A DNA stretch of 64,000 nt from CAIKMD01 sp963803265 (GCA_963803265.1 CAWDLZ010000002.1:124001-188000); one strand, 5' to 3'; counted from the first letter of the stretch, positions 36,169-45,610 are shown. Numbers and translations are program-made. Notes: a model not told the origin generated them from the letters alone.

Positions 36169-37035
36169 TGGAACGATCCAAACTCTTCGACCTCATGGGC
36201 GAACTCAAGCTCTACGGCATGAAGGCAGCCTTCGACGAGATCATGAGCGACCGCTGTCAAACGCCAGCACGAACCCCAACGCATTATCGGCGATCTGCTC
36301 AGCGCCGAAATCAGCGAGAAGCAGGCACGCTCGATCAAGTACCAACTCACCATCGCCAAGCTACCGCTCGCCAAGGACTTCGATGACTTCCAGTTCAATG
36401 GCACGCCGATTAACGAAACGCTCGTCAACGACCTCGCCGGCGGCGGATTCATCGCCCAGCAGCGCAACGCCGTGCTGGTCGGCGGAACCGGCACCGGCAA
36501 GACCCATCTTGCCATCGCCATTGCCAGAAGCTGCATCCGCTCCGGCTCCCGTGGCCGGTTCTACAACGTGGTCGATCTCGTCAATCGGCTCGAGACCGAG
36601 ACCCGTAACGGACGGCAGGGTCGTCTCGCCGATCAGCTGACCCGCATGGGCTTCATCGTCCTCGATGAGCTCGGCTATCTGCCGTTCGCTCAATCCGGCG
36701 GCCAGCTCCTGTTCCACCTCGTCAGCCGGCTCTACGAGCGAACCTCGATCATCGTCACCACGAATCTCGCCTTCGGTGAATGGCCGAGCGTATTCGGTGA
36801 CGCCAAGATGACCACAGCGTTGCTCGATCGCCTCACCCACCATTGCGACATCGTCGAGACCGGCAACGATAGCTGGCGCTTCAAGAGCCGAGCCGACGAT
36901 CACACCGCAACCCACGCTCGCCCTGCCTCCGCAACCCCGACCAGCTCCGACGGGGCGAGCGCTAATCGTTCAAAACGTAGGAAGGAGGGGTCCCTTTTGG
37001 ATGCCGATCCGGGGTCCCGATTGAATGCCGATTGA
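36168..37035 (+). CDS. istB: IS21-family helper ATPase, one frameshift near the start
   Basis: IstB is an AAA+ ATPase that guides target choice for IstA. It contains Walker A GGTGTGKTH, IVLDELGYLPF (Walker B) and IVTTNLAFGEW. The first 27 residues (MERSKLFDLMGELKLYGMK) are in another frame. An extra A at about 36246 explains this; after correction the join reads EIMATAVKRQHEPQRIIGDLL. The C-terminal tail beyond SWRFKSRA runs into the right end of the element. Whether the element can move depends on whether the frameshift is real. Confidence 0.9.
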
Positions 37036-37060
37036 CAGCGCTAAGCCAATACCCGTGTAA

Positions 37061-37324
37061 CTCCTCGCAAAAATCCATCTGAAGATCGTAGAAACGGTAT
37101 TCAATCCCAATCCGCCGCCCGGGCCGGTCGCTCATTACGACGGCCCTATCGAAATCGGCACGGTGTTCGATTTCGAGCCCGGCAAGAAGCATCTTTACGA
37201 GCGGCTCACGGTCAGCCGCTAGGAAGGCATCCATCTCTGGACACGCGGCCGCAGCGGCGAGACCTATTTCGAGGAACCGGACTTCCGCGACCGCTTGGTT
37301 CCGGTTTCCCCGCAATCGCCCTAG
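37061..37324 (+). pseudogene. 3' fragment of an unrecognised gene cut by the IS21 element
   Basis: Starting 24 bases after the IS21 end, the frame reads LLAKIHLKIVETVFNPNPPP, HYDGPIEIGTVFDFEPGKKH, YERLTVSR, then a TAG, then EGIHLWTRGRSGETYF with a final TAG at 37322. The protein-like text continues through the internal stop. No family is recognised. It converges on the VOC gene with overlapping stops. It probably was a gene of the catabolic block before the insertion. Confidence 0.5.
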
Positions 37325-37725
37325 GAAACCTTTTCGGAAGGTTCCTTGAACACCGAGCGCCCACCCTCGCGCACCTTCACGCCCGAGGTGGACAAATCGA
37401 ACATGTTGCCGTTGACGTCCTTGGCGTAATCCTCGACATAGGAGCGGTCGGGCGGCGGCTTCACTGGCGATTGGCCGCGTTCCTCGAGCCGGCGATAGAC
37501 GCGCTGCTTCTCGTCCTCTTCGATCGTGATGCCGAAGTGGTTGAGGCCCGGATGGTGATGAGAGAGATCGCCGCGCTTGAGCAGAGCGATGTCGAGATAT
37601 CCGTCGCTCAGCCAGACGGAGGCCTTGCCGCGCGCCTTGATCTCCATGCCGAAGACATCGGTGTAGAACTCAGCGAGTTTCTCGGGGTTGTCGGAAAAAA
37701 AGGCGAGGTGCCGGATTTTGGCCAT
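37321..37725 (-). CDS. VOC (glyoxalase/extradiol dioxygenase fold) protein
   Basis: The 134-residue protein has the VOC pattern MAKIRHLAFFSDNPEKLAEFY, the DVFGMEIKARG segment, WLSDGYLDIALLKR, HHPGLNHFGITIEE, and the closing DVNGNMFDLSTSG. VOC proteins bind a divalent metal through His and Glu, act on small organic molecules and include glyoxalase I and ring-cleavage enzymes. It is closely related to each half of the tandem protein at 44765-45610. It precedes the dehydrogenase gene on the same strand (downstream of it in transcription). Confidence 0.88.
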   Translation of the reverse strand: MAKIRHLAFFSDNPEKLAEFYTDVFGMEIKARGKASVWLSDGYLDIALLKRGDLSHHHPGLNHFGITIEEDEKQRVYRRLEERGQSPVKPPPDRSYVEDYAKDVNGNMFDLSTSGVKVREGGRSVFKEPSEKVS

Positions 37726-37814
37726 GAGGCGCTCCCTTGCGTTTCGTCTGCTGGTGCCGCGCGCGCGATTATTCGCTGGCGCGGGGGGAAGTCAAGGCGC
37801 CGTTATCGCGGCCA

Positions 37815-38918
37815 CTATTCCTGCGGCGCCACGACGATGTTGGTGAAGCCGCCCGGCCGCGTCGCCGCCTCGGCGATCGCCTCGTTCACTTGATCCAAGG
37901 CGAAGCGGCGCGTGATCAGCACGCCGAGATCGACCGCGTGGGCGCGCGCCAATTCCATCATTTGTTCGGCTTCGGCGAGGCTGAAGCCGCTCGATCCGCA
38001 ATAGCACAACTGGCGGTTCATGAAGCCGCGCGGGTCGATGGCCATGGGCTCGTTGAGCGCGCCGATGTTCACGGCGCTGCCGCCGCGCTTCAGCGCCGTA
38101 ATCCCCTCTTGCGACAAGCTGGCGGGGCCGCCGCGGCCGATGCAATCGAGCAATAGGTCCACACCGAGGCCTTCCGTTCGTGCCCGCACCCAAGGCAGGA
38201 TCGGCTCGTCGCCGAGCGCTAGCGTCTCGACTCGGTGGGGCGCCATCGCCTTGACCTCGGCCAGCACCTCGCGATTGCGGCCCCAGCCGAGGATACGCGT
38301 CGCGCCCATCGCGGTCGCCCAGAGAACGGCGGCGACGCCCAGCGTTCCGGTGATGCCGCTGATGCCGATCCAAGTGCCGGCACCGGTGCCGCCGACGCGC
38401 AGCGCGGAAAAGGCGGTGCCGAGGTAAAGGAACCGCGCCGCCTGCTCGAAGGTGACCACGTCGGGCAGCTTGACGAGATAGCGTTCCGCCGAGGCCGAAT
38501 ATTCGGCGAACGCGCCCCATGGATTCTCGCCCAGCAATTTCGCGCCCTCGGGCGTACCCGACATGAAGCCGCGCAAAGCTGCACTGGCGCACAGCATCGC
38601 CTCGCCGGTGCGGCAATAATGGCAAGTGCCGCAGGTCAGGCGCGGATGGATGTAAACCCGGTCGTCTTTCCTGAAGCCGGTGACCGCCGCGCCGACCTCG
38701 AAGATCACGCCGGCGGCGTCGAGCCCCATGATCGCGGGTAACGGCGGCAAATGGTTCCAATAATGCGCGCCGAACACGGTCGCCATGTTGGGGATAACTC
38801 CCGCGGCGATCACCTGGACCAGGGCGTCGTGCGGCCCAATCCGTGGAATTTCGACCGTGTCGATCCGCAGCTTTGCTCCGCGTTCGTGAAGCCGCGCGGC
38901 CTTCATAAGCTCGGTCAT
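37815..38918 (-). CDS. Zinc-type alcohol dehydrogenase-like protein without the catalytic cysteine
   Basis: This 367-residue medium-chain dehydrogenase-type protein has the structural zinc motif HPRLTCGTCHYCRTGEAMLC near residue 93. Its NAD(P) Rossmann fold contains GISGITGTLGVAAVLWA near residue 178. The usual catalytic segment A.G.CGTD/H is replaced by AAGVIPNMATVFG, so the first zinc ligand is absent. It may reduce a substrate by another mechanism or have another role. ATG at 38918 follows the MFS stop by eight bases, so the two are an operon. An open frame continues upstream into the MFS gene only because of the frameshift there. Confidence 0.87.
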   Translation of the reverse strand: MTELMKAARLHERGAKLRIDTVEIPRIGPHDALVQVIAAGVIPNMATVFGAHYWNHLPPLPAIMGLDAAGVIFEVGAAVTGFRKDDRVYIHPRLTCGTCHYCRTGEAMLCASAALRGFMSGTPEGAKLLGENPWGAFAEYSASAERYLVKLPDVVTFEQAARFLYLGTAFSALRVGGTGAGTWIGISGITGTLGVAAVLWATAMGATRILGWGRNREVLAEVKAMAPHRVETLALGDEPILPWVRARTEGLGVDLLLDCIGRGGPASLSQEGITALKRGGSAVNIGALNEPMAIDPRGFMNRQLCYCGSSGFSLAEAEQMMELARAHAVDLGVLITRRFALDQVNEAIAEAATRPGGFTNIVVAPQE

Positions 38919-38926
38919 GGCGCCGC

Positions 38927-40286
38927 TCACCCAACCAACGGCGCCGCGGCGATTCGCGGAGTCTCGGGGGCCGTCATCCGCGCCAGGGCCAAGCTTGCGG
39001 CGGCCGCGATCCCGAGCGGGATCAGCAGCAGGAGGAAGATGTGCGCCGGCGGCATCTTCCAAAGCAGGAGGAAGCCGGCGATGTTGGTGCTCGCGACCGA
39101 TCCGATTTTCGCGACCGCGTGCGCCCAGCCCGACGCGTTCGATCGAATCGCCGTCGGGTAGAGCACCGCCGAACTCGCATTGATGCCGTAGAGCGAGCCA
39201 TAGATGCACAGCCCCGACAGAAAGGTCAGTCCCATCACGGCGGCCTCGGAGCCCGTGCTGTAACCGATGGCGCCGACGATCGGCAGCGAAGCCGCGAAGA
39301 AAAGGGCGATCGACGACATCCCGAAGCGATCGAGCGGCCGGCACATCGCATAGCCGCCCACGATCCCGCCGATGCCGAACAGCGAGAGCGTCCACGCCGC
39401 GTCGCCCGCGGGAAAATGGGCGCCGGCGAGAATGGTGGGGAGCCAAGAGGCGACGAAGAAGAACGCCATCTGATTGCAGATGAAGAGCAGCCACAAGAGC
39501 GGGGTGACATAACGTAGCGAGCCGGCGAAGAGCCGCTTGGGCGAAAGACCTTTCTCCTTTGGCTCGTCGCTCGTGATGAAGCGCGTGCCAGACGCATCCT
39601 GCCGCGCGGGCGCCATCCGCCGCACCGTCCGGGCGAGGCGCGCTTCGTCGCGGCCGGAGTTGGCGAGGTACTTGATCGAACTCGGGCAGCCAGAGGAACG
39701 AGAACAACGCCGCCAGCAGCGGCATGGTCCCGCCGACCAGGAAAAAGGCCTGCCAGCCGTGGGAATGGACCAGCGTGTTCGCGACCAGGCCGATCGAGGA
39801 CGAGCCGAAATTGACCCCGGAATACATCACGATGATGAGAGTCGAACGGAAGCGCTTGGGCGCGTATTCGGCCGTGATGGCGATGGCGTTGGGAATGAGC
39901 CCGCCGATGCCGATGCCGGCGAGAAAGCGCAACGTCACCAATTGCTCGATCGAGCCCGCGGCCATGCCGGCCAGAGTGAAGATTCCGACCACGGCGGAAG
40001 AGCCGATCGTCGCCAGACGCCGGCCATAGCGGTCGCCGACATAGCCGAAGAGCAACGAGCCGACGACGAGGCCGGGCAGGCTCGCGCTGAAAACCGGACC
40101 CAGCGCCGCCATGTTGGTGATGCCCCAGGCCTTGACCAGATAGGGGCCGACGAAGCCCATCACGCTGCTGTCGTAACCGTCGGCGAAGACCGCGAAGAAT
40201 CCCAACGCCACGATCGTCGCGGTGAAGGCGTCGATCGGCTGTTTGTCGATCAACTCCGAGACGTCAACAATTTTATTGTCCGCCAT
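38927..40286 (-). CDS. Aromatic-acid:H+ symporter-type MFS transporter, one frameshift
   Basis: The N-terminal half has the AAHS feature ALGFFAVFADGYDSSVMGFV (DGYD in TM1), and the loop motif GYVGDRYGRRLATI. The C-terminal half (LLWLLFICNQMAFFFVASWL, GGYAMCRPLDRFGMS, GINASSAVLYPTAIRSNASG) lies one frame away; an extra T at 39679-39680 (AA on the plus strand) separates them. After correction the join reads LPESIKYLANSGRDEARL, and the protein of about 452 residues has 12 likely membrane segments. It imports aromatic acids across the inner membrane. It is the first gene of an operon with the dehydrogenase. Confidence 0.88.
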
Positions 40287-40684
40287 TGCGCTCCCCTATG
40301 CCGGCGCGACGTTAACCGGCATTCCCCATATGGTTCCCGATCCACCATGAATATTCTCGCTTTCTCCGCCTTCCAGCAAGTCAGACGGGAGGTGCAAATG
40401 GCGATCAGCATGTCGGGCGTCCTGATCGGTGATCGATGGGGCTGATCTGGCCATTTTCCTCCTCATTCCGACACACTCCTCCCGTCGTGATATCGCATCC
40501 GACCCTCCCGGTTCCTACGCCGGAGCCGGTCTTTGTCGTGGTCCGTCAATCAGCCGCAGAATCTCCCCAAACAACTTCTTCGGCACTGCGACCTCAGCCA
40601 TCTGGAATGCAAAATCGCGCGACACGTGACCCCCATCACGAGATGGATTTATCCAAATCATCAATGACTTCTGATTAGTCTCGG
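40287..40684. mobile_element. Mobile-element debris with a transposase C-terminal remnant (40515-40620, minus)
   Basis: In the minus strand the translation SRDFAFQMAEVAVPKKLFGEI, then LRLIDGPRQRPAPA with a stop at 40515, looks like the end of a transposase (possibly IS1380-like; the family is uncertain). At 40608-40634 lies a TGCAAAATCGCGCG...GACCCCC end sequence, one of four in the window, and GGGTGGGGTCACGCTTCG at 40683 is shared with 45904. No intact gene is present. Confidence 0.5.
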
Positions 40685-41026
40685 GTGGGGTCACGCTTCG
40701 AAGCGATTTCACATCCGGACACCGTGCGGCGCTTCCTGCTAGCTTTGCGCAAGGCGCAGCGCGATTACCACGATGCCTTCACCGGCCCCGGCGAAATCCG
40801 CCAGGATCAACCGACCGCGCCCGCACTCTTGGCGATCATGTCGAAATATATCGAGCAAAGCCCGGATCGGCTGCGCAAGGAGGTCGGCTACGTCGATCGC
40901 GACGGGCAACTCGACATCAGGGACATCTATCGTCAGATCGCGTGGTTCAAGGCGCAAAACCTGGTGAAGGCCGACGTCGATGCCGATACTATCCTCGACA
41001 AGCGCTTCATCATCCCGCTGCACTGA
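40685..41026 (+). pseudogene. C-terminal fragment of an NMT1-type substrate-binding protein gene
   Basis: The frame reads HPDTVRRFLLALRKAQRDYH, LLAIMSKYIEQSPDRLRKEV, then LDIRDIYRQIAWFKAQNLVK and DTILDKRFIIPLH. This is the C-terminal lobe end of SsuA/ThiY-like binding proteins (cf. the gene at 16621). There is no signal peptide or first lobe: mobile-element sequence precedes it. It is truncated and presumably inactive. Confidence 0.6.
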
Positions 41027-41363
41027 AACGCTGACGCGCCCCGCGCTCATTTGATCGCGCTGAGCTTGTCGGCGGCAAGCGCCGTCGCGCTGATGCGGTC
41101 GCGTCCATGACCGACCTATCTGAGCGGCTGGCAAACCGCGTGCAACTTTTGGGCGATGCGCTCAATCCCTATGTTGACGGCGGTGAACCGGCCAATTTTC
41201 GGCAACCATTGAAAGCGCTCCGTAAGAGGCGCTTTCCGTTTGTTTTCGGCGATGGTGAGCGGCGGCGGACCGAGGCGGCCGAGCGCTGGCAAATGTCGGC
41301 CAGCAGCTCGATCCTTTGCCACCGGAATCGCCACCGGACCTGACCGGATTAAATCGGATTGGG
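41027..41363. other. Stretch without a recognised gene
   Basis: The region between the binding-protein fragment and the IS5 remnant has a short plus frame at 41107-41343 with no protein-like character. A minus-strand piece near 41050-41095 reads RISATALAADKLSAIK before a stop, which could be a lost gene end. Nothing is supported. Confidence 0.3.
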
Positions 41364-41591
41364 TCACCGACTCATAAACCGCATCCCAATTCGGGCGGCG
41401 GCGAGTTTGACGAGGGCGGGGTAGTTGGCAACATGTTTTTCGAAGCGGGTGGCGACGGCGCGTGAATGCTTGAGCTTGTTGAAGAACCTCTCGACGAGAT
41501 TGCGGTAGCGAGCGAGGAAGGCGCTGAAGGCCGGGACGTTGACGCGCCTGGGCATCGGTTCGACGCTGGCCCAGGCGCCGCGCTGCGCCAA
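41364..41591 (-). mobile_element. IS5-family transposase C-terminal remnant
   Basis: The translation FLARYRNLVERFFNKLKHSR, AVATRFEKHVANY, then LVKLAAARIGMRF is the well-known end of IS5-family (IS1031/ISL2-like) transposases, including the final Glu of the DDE triad (VERFF). The front part of the transposase and the other terminal repeat are absent. Confidence 0.75.
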
Positions 41592-41689
41592 GCTCTGAGA
41601 TCACTTCGGATCGTGACCCTACCCGAGACTCAGCGGACGTCATTGATAATTCGGGTGAACCCGTCCTATGAGGGGGGCGCGTGCCGAGC

Positions 41690-41798
41690 GAAACGCGACC
41701 CCACCAAATACCGATCTTTCACAACGAGATCAATGTTCTCTGAGATGGTAAAGGCGGGGTCAGCATTGCGCGCGATTTTGCACCCTTCGACACGATAG
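41690..41798 (-). repeat. ~100 bp recurrent element-end repeat, copy 2
   Basis: Read on the minus strand, this stretch starts TGCAAAATCGCGCG, has TGACCCC, and continues with CATTGATCT/CGTTGTGAAAGATCGG. It ends near GGTGGGGTCGCG. The same order is found at about 45925-46020 (minus strand). The first 25-30 bases also occur at 40608 and 55755. It looks like the end of an insertion sequence that is otherwise missing. Confidence 0.7.
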
Positions 41799-41941
41799 CG
41801 CTTCACCCATTTGCGGACCGTGCGCGGGCAGACGCCAACGGCTTCGCTGATGGCCCGCGGCGTCTGCCCGCCTTCGATAACCCGCCGCACCATCGCCTCT
41901 CGACCGCGCGCCGTCAGGCGGGCATTCTTATGGACGTTCAT
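41779..41941 (-). mobile_element. IS481-family transposase N-terminal remnant
   Basis: From ATG at 41941 the first 54 residues (MNVHKNARLTARGREAMVRR, GGQTPRAISEAVGVCPRTVR, KWVKRYRVEG) are the helix-turn-helix start of an IS481-type transposase. At about 41779 the sequence switches to the recurrent end repeat (TGCAAAATCGCGCG on the minus strand), and no catalytic domain follows. This is an insertion or recombination junction. Confidence 0.75.
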
Positions 41942-42112
41942 CCGGCTCCTCCTGGGAACTCTGAAGTCTCAGCAACCTCAGCTTCCCCGGTCCGAGCCGG
42001 ATGGACAACCTATTGAAAGCTCACAGCTAGGTAACGTCGCGGCCCGCAAGCCGGTCGCTGGCGTCGACCCTCTGCAAAGAGTGAAGCTGCTGACGGTCGG
42101 CTCGCCGCTGCC

Positions 42113-43213
42113 TCACGACTTGCTGCGGATCTTTTCGATCAGTACTTGCGCCGCCCGCGCCGCCGGCGTGTTCACTTCCTTTTGCGCATCGAAATATTTA
42201 ACGCCGGTAATCCGCTGCTGCGCGAGGGGCACTTGCTGAGGTACGTCAACGCGCCGCGTGTCCTCACCCATTTTCTTGGCAAGAGCCGCCTCGACCGGCT
42301 TCGAGAGGTACCAGTTGAGAAAGAGCCGAGTTGCGTTGGGATGAGGCCGCTTGTTAACGACGACGATGTTAGACGCGCCGGTGTTCTCGTATGCGCCAAG
42401 CGCTGGCGTGTTGCCGAGCGGGCGAATGTCAAGAGCAACGCCCGCATCTTGGTAGCGCCTTAAGAGATCGGTGAGAACGGGCCCTAGCGACATCACGAAT
42501 TCGCCACGCGCCATGCGGTCGACGAGATCCATCATTTGGGTTGTGAAAACGACTTGTTCCTTGACGAATCTCGTCAGCCCCTCTTCGCCGAGCAGCCGCA
42601 GCAAGACGGGCGCGAAGGTGCGCCCGCTACCGCCGAACAAGGGATCGTCCCAGATGACTTTCTTTTTCAGGCCCGGGTCCAAGAAGATTTTCGTTCCCTC
42701 CGCCGCCACTTTCTCAGGCGAGAGCAGCTTGGCATTGTAGAACGGCATTTTAAGGAACGACCGAGAAGTGAAATCGTATTTCTCGCCCTTGTCGGCGAAG
42801 GCCGCCGCCCAGCCGCCCCACGTCGCCGGATCCTTCACGTCGGGCAGCACGAATTCCGGCTGCATGGGATCGAGTACGCCGGCGTCACGCAACATGAACG
42901 CGTTGTCGGAGCCGGTCATGATGATGTCCCACAGATATTTCCCGGCCTTGCGCTCGATCGTCAAACGCTCGTATTGCTCGCCGGGCGGCACCGCCGATTG
43001 AACGAGTTTGATATTGGGATAGGCTTTCGGCCACTCCGCCGTTAGAAATTCGCGGTGCGTCGCGCTCGGGGGGATCAGAATGTCGATCTCGCCCTCAGCG
43101 GTGGCAGCGGCGACGAGCTTCGCCCATTCGGATCCGTTTCCCTGCGCCAAGACCGTGCCCGAAACCGTCATCGCGAAGAGCACGACCATGGTGCTCAAGC
43201 ATGTCCGTCGCAT
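42113..43213 (-). CDS. ABC-type extracellular solute-binding protein, family 1
   Basis: The 366-residue protein has a signal peptide (MVVLFAMTVSGTVLA) and a mature part like iron- or organic-acid-type periplasmic binding proteins: WAKLVAAATAEGEIDILIP, ERLTIERKAGKYLWDIIMTG, DRMARGEFVMSLGPV and RPHPNATRLFLNWYLSK. It binds a ligand in the periplasm for an ABC importer, but no permease or ATPase gene lies in the window. It is divergent from its paralogue at 43373-44461, and the two align along their whole length. The ligand is unknown; an aromatic acid fits the context. Confidence 0.88.
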   Translation of the reverse strand: MRRTCLSTMVVLFAMTVSGTVLAQGNGSEWAKLVAAATAEGEIDILIPPSATHREFLTAEWPKAYPNIKLVQSAVPPGEQYERLTIERKAGKYLWDIIMTGSDNAFMLRDAGVLDPMQPEFVLPDVKDPATWGGWAAAFADKGEKYDFTSRSFLKMPFYNAKLLSPEKVAAEGTKIFLDPGLKKKVIWDDPLFGGSGRTFAPVLLRLLGEEGLTRFVKEQVVFTTQMMDLVDRMARGEFVMSLGPVLTDLLRRYQDAGVALDIRPLGNTPALGAYENTGASNIVVVNKRPHPNATRLFLNWYLSKPVEAALAKKMGEDTRRVDVPQQVPLAQQRITGVKYFDAQKEVNTPAARAAQVLIEKIRSKS

Positions 43214-43372
43214 TGGGATCCTCCCTTCGGCACACGTTTCGGCCCGAGATTGACCGAATGATACGTGAAGATCGAGAAAATCCGGAGGATTCCGTTACGG
43301 GGGGCCGTCGGACTTACCATTCGAGCGTGATTGCCGCTAAAGTAGCAACAACATCGGAGCGGAGGCGCCGAA

Positions 43373-44461
43373 GTGCTACGACTTTTGGTGATCGGTCTGA
43401 TCCTGCTTGCGGGGTCCGCCCGGGCGCAGACGCCGGTCACGCCCGAGTGGGAAAAGCTCGTGGCGCAGGCGAACCAGGAGGGCGAACTCGAACTCCTCAT
43501 CGTCGCTAACTCGGTGCATCGCGACTTTCTCGCGGCCGAGTGGCCGAAAGCATTTCCCAATATCAGCCTCCATCAGATAACGCTGCAGATCGACACGGAA
43601 ATCCCGCGTATCGAAATCGAGCGTAGTTCGGGCAAATATCTCTGGGACCTCGGCTTCACTGGCTCAGATAACGCCTTCGAGATGCGCGATGCGGGCATGC
43701 TCGACCCGATGCTGCCCGAGTTCACCGCGCCCGACGTGAACAACCCGGCGATTTGGGGCGGCTGGAGCGAATCGTTCATGGACAGGGGCCACGAATACGC
43801 CTTCGCGCCGCGCTATTTCCTCAAGATGCCATTCTATAATGCCGCGCTCCTCAGTCCCGACAAGGTGGAGGAGGAAGGGACCAAGATCTTCCTCGATCCC
43901 TCGCTCAAGAAAAAGGTGATCTGGCAGGATCCGCTCTTCGGTGGCAGCGGCCGGACCCTTGCGCCGGTGCTGCTCAATCTCCTCGGCGAAGACGGCTTAA
44001 GGAAGTTCGTCCAGGAAAACGCTGTCTTCACGACGACCATGCCGGACCTGATCGATCGCATGGCACGCGGCGAATACGCGATGGCGCTGGGACCGGTGCT
44101 ACCGCCGCTCCTCGTCAAATACAAAGAGGCGGGCATCAAGCTCGACATCCGCCCGACCGGCAACACGCCCGCGCGCGGCGCCTATGGCAACTCCGGCGGC
44201 TCGATTATGGTGCTTTTCAACAAGCGCCCCCATCCCGCTGCGACCCGGGTCTTCCTTAACTGGTACCTCTCCAAGGCCGTCCAAGAGCCGCTCGTCAAGG
44301 TCGTGGGCGAAGATTCGCGCCGCACCGACATCCCGCAATTCGCCCCCAAGGACCAGCAGCGCGTTCCAGGCGTCAAGTATTTCGACGCCCAAACTGAAGC
44401 GAACACTCCTCTTGCGAGGAAAGCGCAGGACCTCATCAAAGTCTGGCGGAGCGGTGGTTGA
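43373..44461 (+). CDS. ABC-type extracellular solute-binding protein, family 1 (paralogue)
   Basis: This 362-residue protein has a signal peptide (LRLLVIGLILLAGSARAQ) from GTG at 43373 and the same mature layout as its divergent neighbour. Both share WEKLVAQANQEGE-like openings, KYLWD...GSDNAF, LKKKVIWxDPLFGGSGRT, DRMARGE and KRPHP.ATR.FLNWYLSK. The two differ most around the ligand-facing loops near residues 60-75. The 159 bases between the two starts should hold both promoters. It has no transport partner in the window. Confidence 0.88.
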   Translation: MLRLLVIGLILLAGSARAQTPVTPEWEKLVAQANQEGELELLIVANSVHRDFLAAEWPKAFPNISLHQITLQIDTEIPRIEIERSSGKYLWDLGFTGSDNAFEMRDAGMLDPMLPEFTAPDVNNPAIWGGWSESFMDRGHEYAFAPRYFLKMPFYNAALLSPDKVEEEGTKIFLDPSLKKKVIWQDPLFGGSGRTLAPVLLNLLGEDGLRKFVQENAVFTTTMPDLIDRMARGEYAMALGPVLPPLLVKYKEAGIKLDIRPTGNTPARGAYGNSGGSIMVLFNKRPHPAATRVFLNWYLSKAVQEPLVKVVGEDSRRTDIPQFAPKDQQRVPGVKYFDAQTEANTPLARKAQDLIKVWRSGG

Positions 44462-44764
44462 GAAGCTTCAATCTTTGATCTCAGCGTCCAATCGGGGCGG
44501 CGCAAGATCGATCGTAATGAATTGATTCAGAATCGAATTTTGGCCGAACGTGAGCCAATCCTGCAGACACGCTAGTCGGGATTTCGGTCAATTGGCGACG
44601 TCGGGCGATGTTGTGTCGGACGTGAAGTTCGAATGCCCGCCGACCTGATCAGGCCCCGGCAACGCGCCCAAATACGCCCCTTTGGCTGCGCGGAATACCA
44701 GGCGGAATCGAAGCGCATGGTATATGATCTGCCGGGTCAGACATAACCGACGAAAGAGAGGGAG
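44462..44764. other. Intergenic stretch, nothing recognised
   Basis: These 303 bases contain an AT-richer part (TGAATTGATTCAGAATCGAATTT near 44517), with an imperfect palindrome around GATTCAGAATC. No gene is supported. The promoter of the tandem VOC gene is probably in the second half; GAGAGGGAG precedes its start. Confidence 0.35.
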
Positions 44765-45610
44765 ATGGGCATGGCGAAAATTCGGCATATCGCGATCTTC
44801 TCCGACGACACGGAAAAGCTCGCAGGGTTTTACGGCGACGTGTTCAACCTGACATTGACCGGCATCGGCGGCACGGGCAGCGCGTGGGTGACCGACGGCT
44901 ACCTGGACGTGGCGCTCCTGAAGCGCCGCGGCGCCAACGCGCCGAAGGCCGGCATCCACCATTGGGGCTTCACCGCCGAGCCGGGCGAGCGCGACGGCAT
45001 CCTCGCGCGTATGAAGAAATTCGGCATCGAGCCCTACAGCCCCTATGTCGATGCGCCCGAGGCCCCGCGGCCTTACGCCGAGGATGCCGTGAAAGACCCC
45101 GACGGCAACCGCTTCGATCTTTCGACCGGCATGAAGCCGCTCGTCGCCGGCAAGGGCTTCACGCCGCGCGCGACCGCGGCGAGCCCCAAGATCCGCCACA
45201 TCGCGATCTTCTCGGACGACCCGTCGCGCCTCGCCGACTTCTATTCCACCTGTTTCGGGTTGAAGATCACGGGGAAGAGCAAGAGCGGCGCAATGTGGGT
45301 GACCGACGGCTATATGGACGTGGCGCTCCTCGTCCGCCGCAGCGCGAAGGCGCCGCCGCGCGGCATCCACCATTGGGGCTTCACCCTGGCGCCCGAGGAC
45401 AAGGCCGGGATCTATCGCAAGCTGACGGCGCTGGGCTTGCCGCCCTCCGATCCGCGCGCCGAGGATCCTACCATACCGCGGCCCTACGTCGAGGAGATGG
45501 CGCACGACATCGACGGCAACCGCTACGACTTGACGCTCGGCATGCGCGACCTAGGCGACGAGATGGCGAAGACCGAAACGCGCTTGAAGGAACTCGCCGC
45601 GGCGAAATGA
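44765..45610 (+). CDS. Two-domain VOC (glyoxalase-fold) protein
   Basis: The 281-residue protein is a head-to-tail duplication of one VOC module. Module 1 (residues 3-125) has KIRHIAIFSDDTEKLAGFY, WVTDGYLDVALLKRRG and IHHWGFTAEPGE. Module 2 (140-265) has KIRHIAIFSDDPSRLADFY, WVTDGYMDVALLVRRS and IHHWGFTLAPED. Both end in D.DGNR.DL. Each module could bind one metal through its His and Glu. Two-module VOC proteins include extradiol dioxygenases, but no assignment is possible. ATG at 44765 follows GAGAGGGAG; ATG at 44771 is an alternative. Confidence 0.9.
   Translation: MGMAKIRHIAIFSDDTEKLAGFYGDVFNLTLTGIGGTGSAWVTDGYLDVALLKRRGANAPKAGIHHWGFTAEPGERDGILARMKKFGIEPYSPYVDAPEAPRPYAEDAVKDPDGNRFDLSTGMKPLVAGKGFTPRATAASPKIRHIAIFSDDPSRLADFYSTCFGLKITGKSKSGAMWVTDGYMDVALLVRRSAKAPPRGIHHWGFTLAPEDKAGIYRKLTALGLPPSDPRAEDPTIPRPYVEEMAHDIDGNRYDLTLGMRDLGDEMAKTETRLKELAAAK

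Larger units (their letters stand above)
34594..37037 (+). mobile_element. IS21-family insertion sequence
   Basis: The element carries istA and istB. The left end (GGCATCCAATCGGGACCCC, 34600-34618) is repeated inverted at the right end (GGGGTCCCGATTGAATGCC, about 37012-37030). The right end has an extra internal copy (GGGTCCCTTTTGGATGCC near 36989), as is common in IS21 elements, which carry multiple terminal repeats. The exact outer bases are uncertain by a few. It interrupts the second GHKL gene on the left and a gene fragment on the right; no target-site duplication could be confirmed. Confidence 0.85.

Noticed and set aside
37815..40286. Apparent 823-residue MFS-dehydrogenase fusion protein
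   Set aside because: The middle (about 39000-39660) reads as low-complexity Arg/Ala text while the neighbouring frame reads normal MFS helices. A single extra base explains the false fusion.
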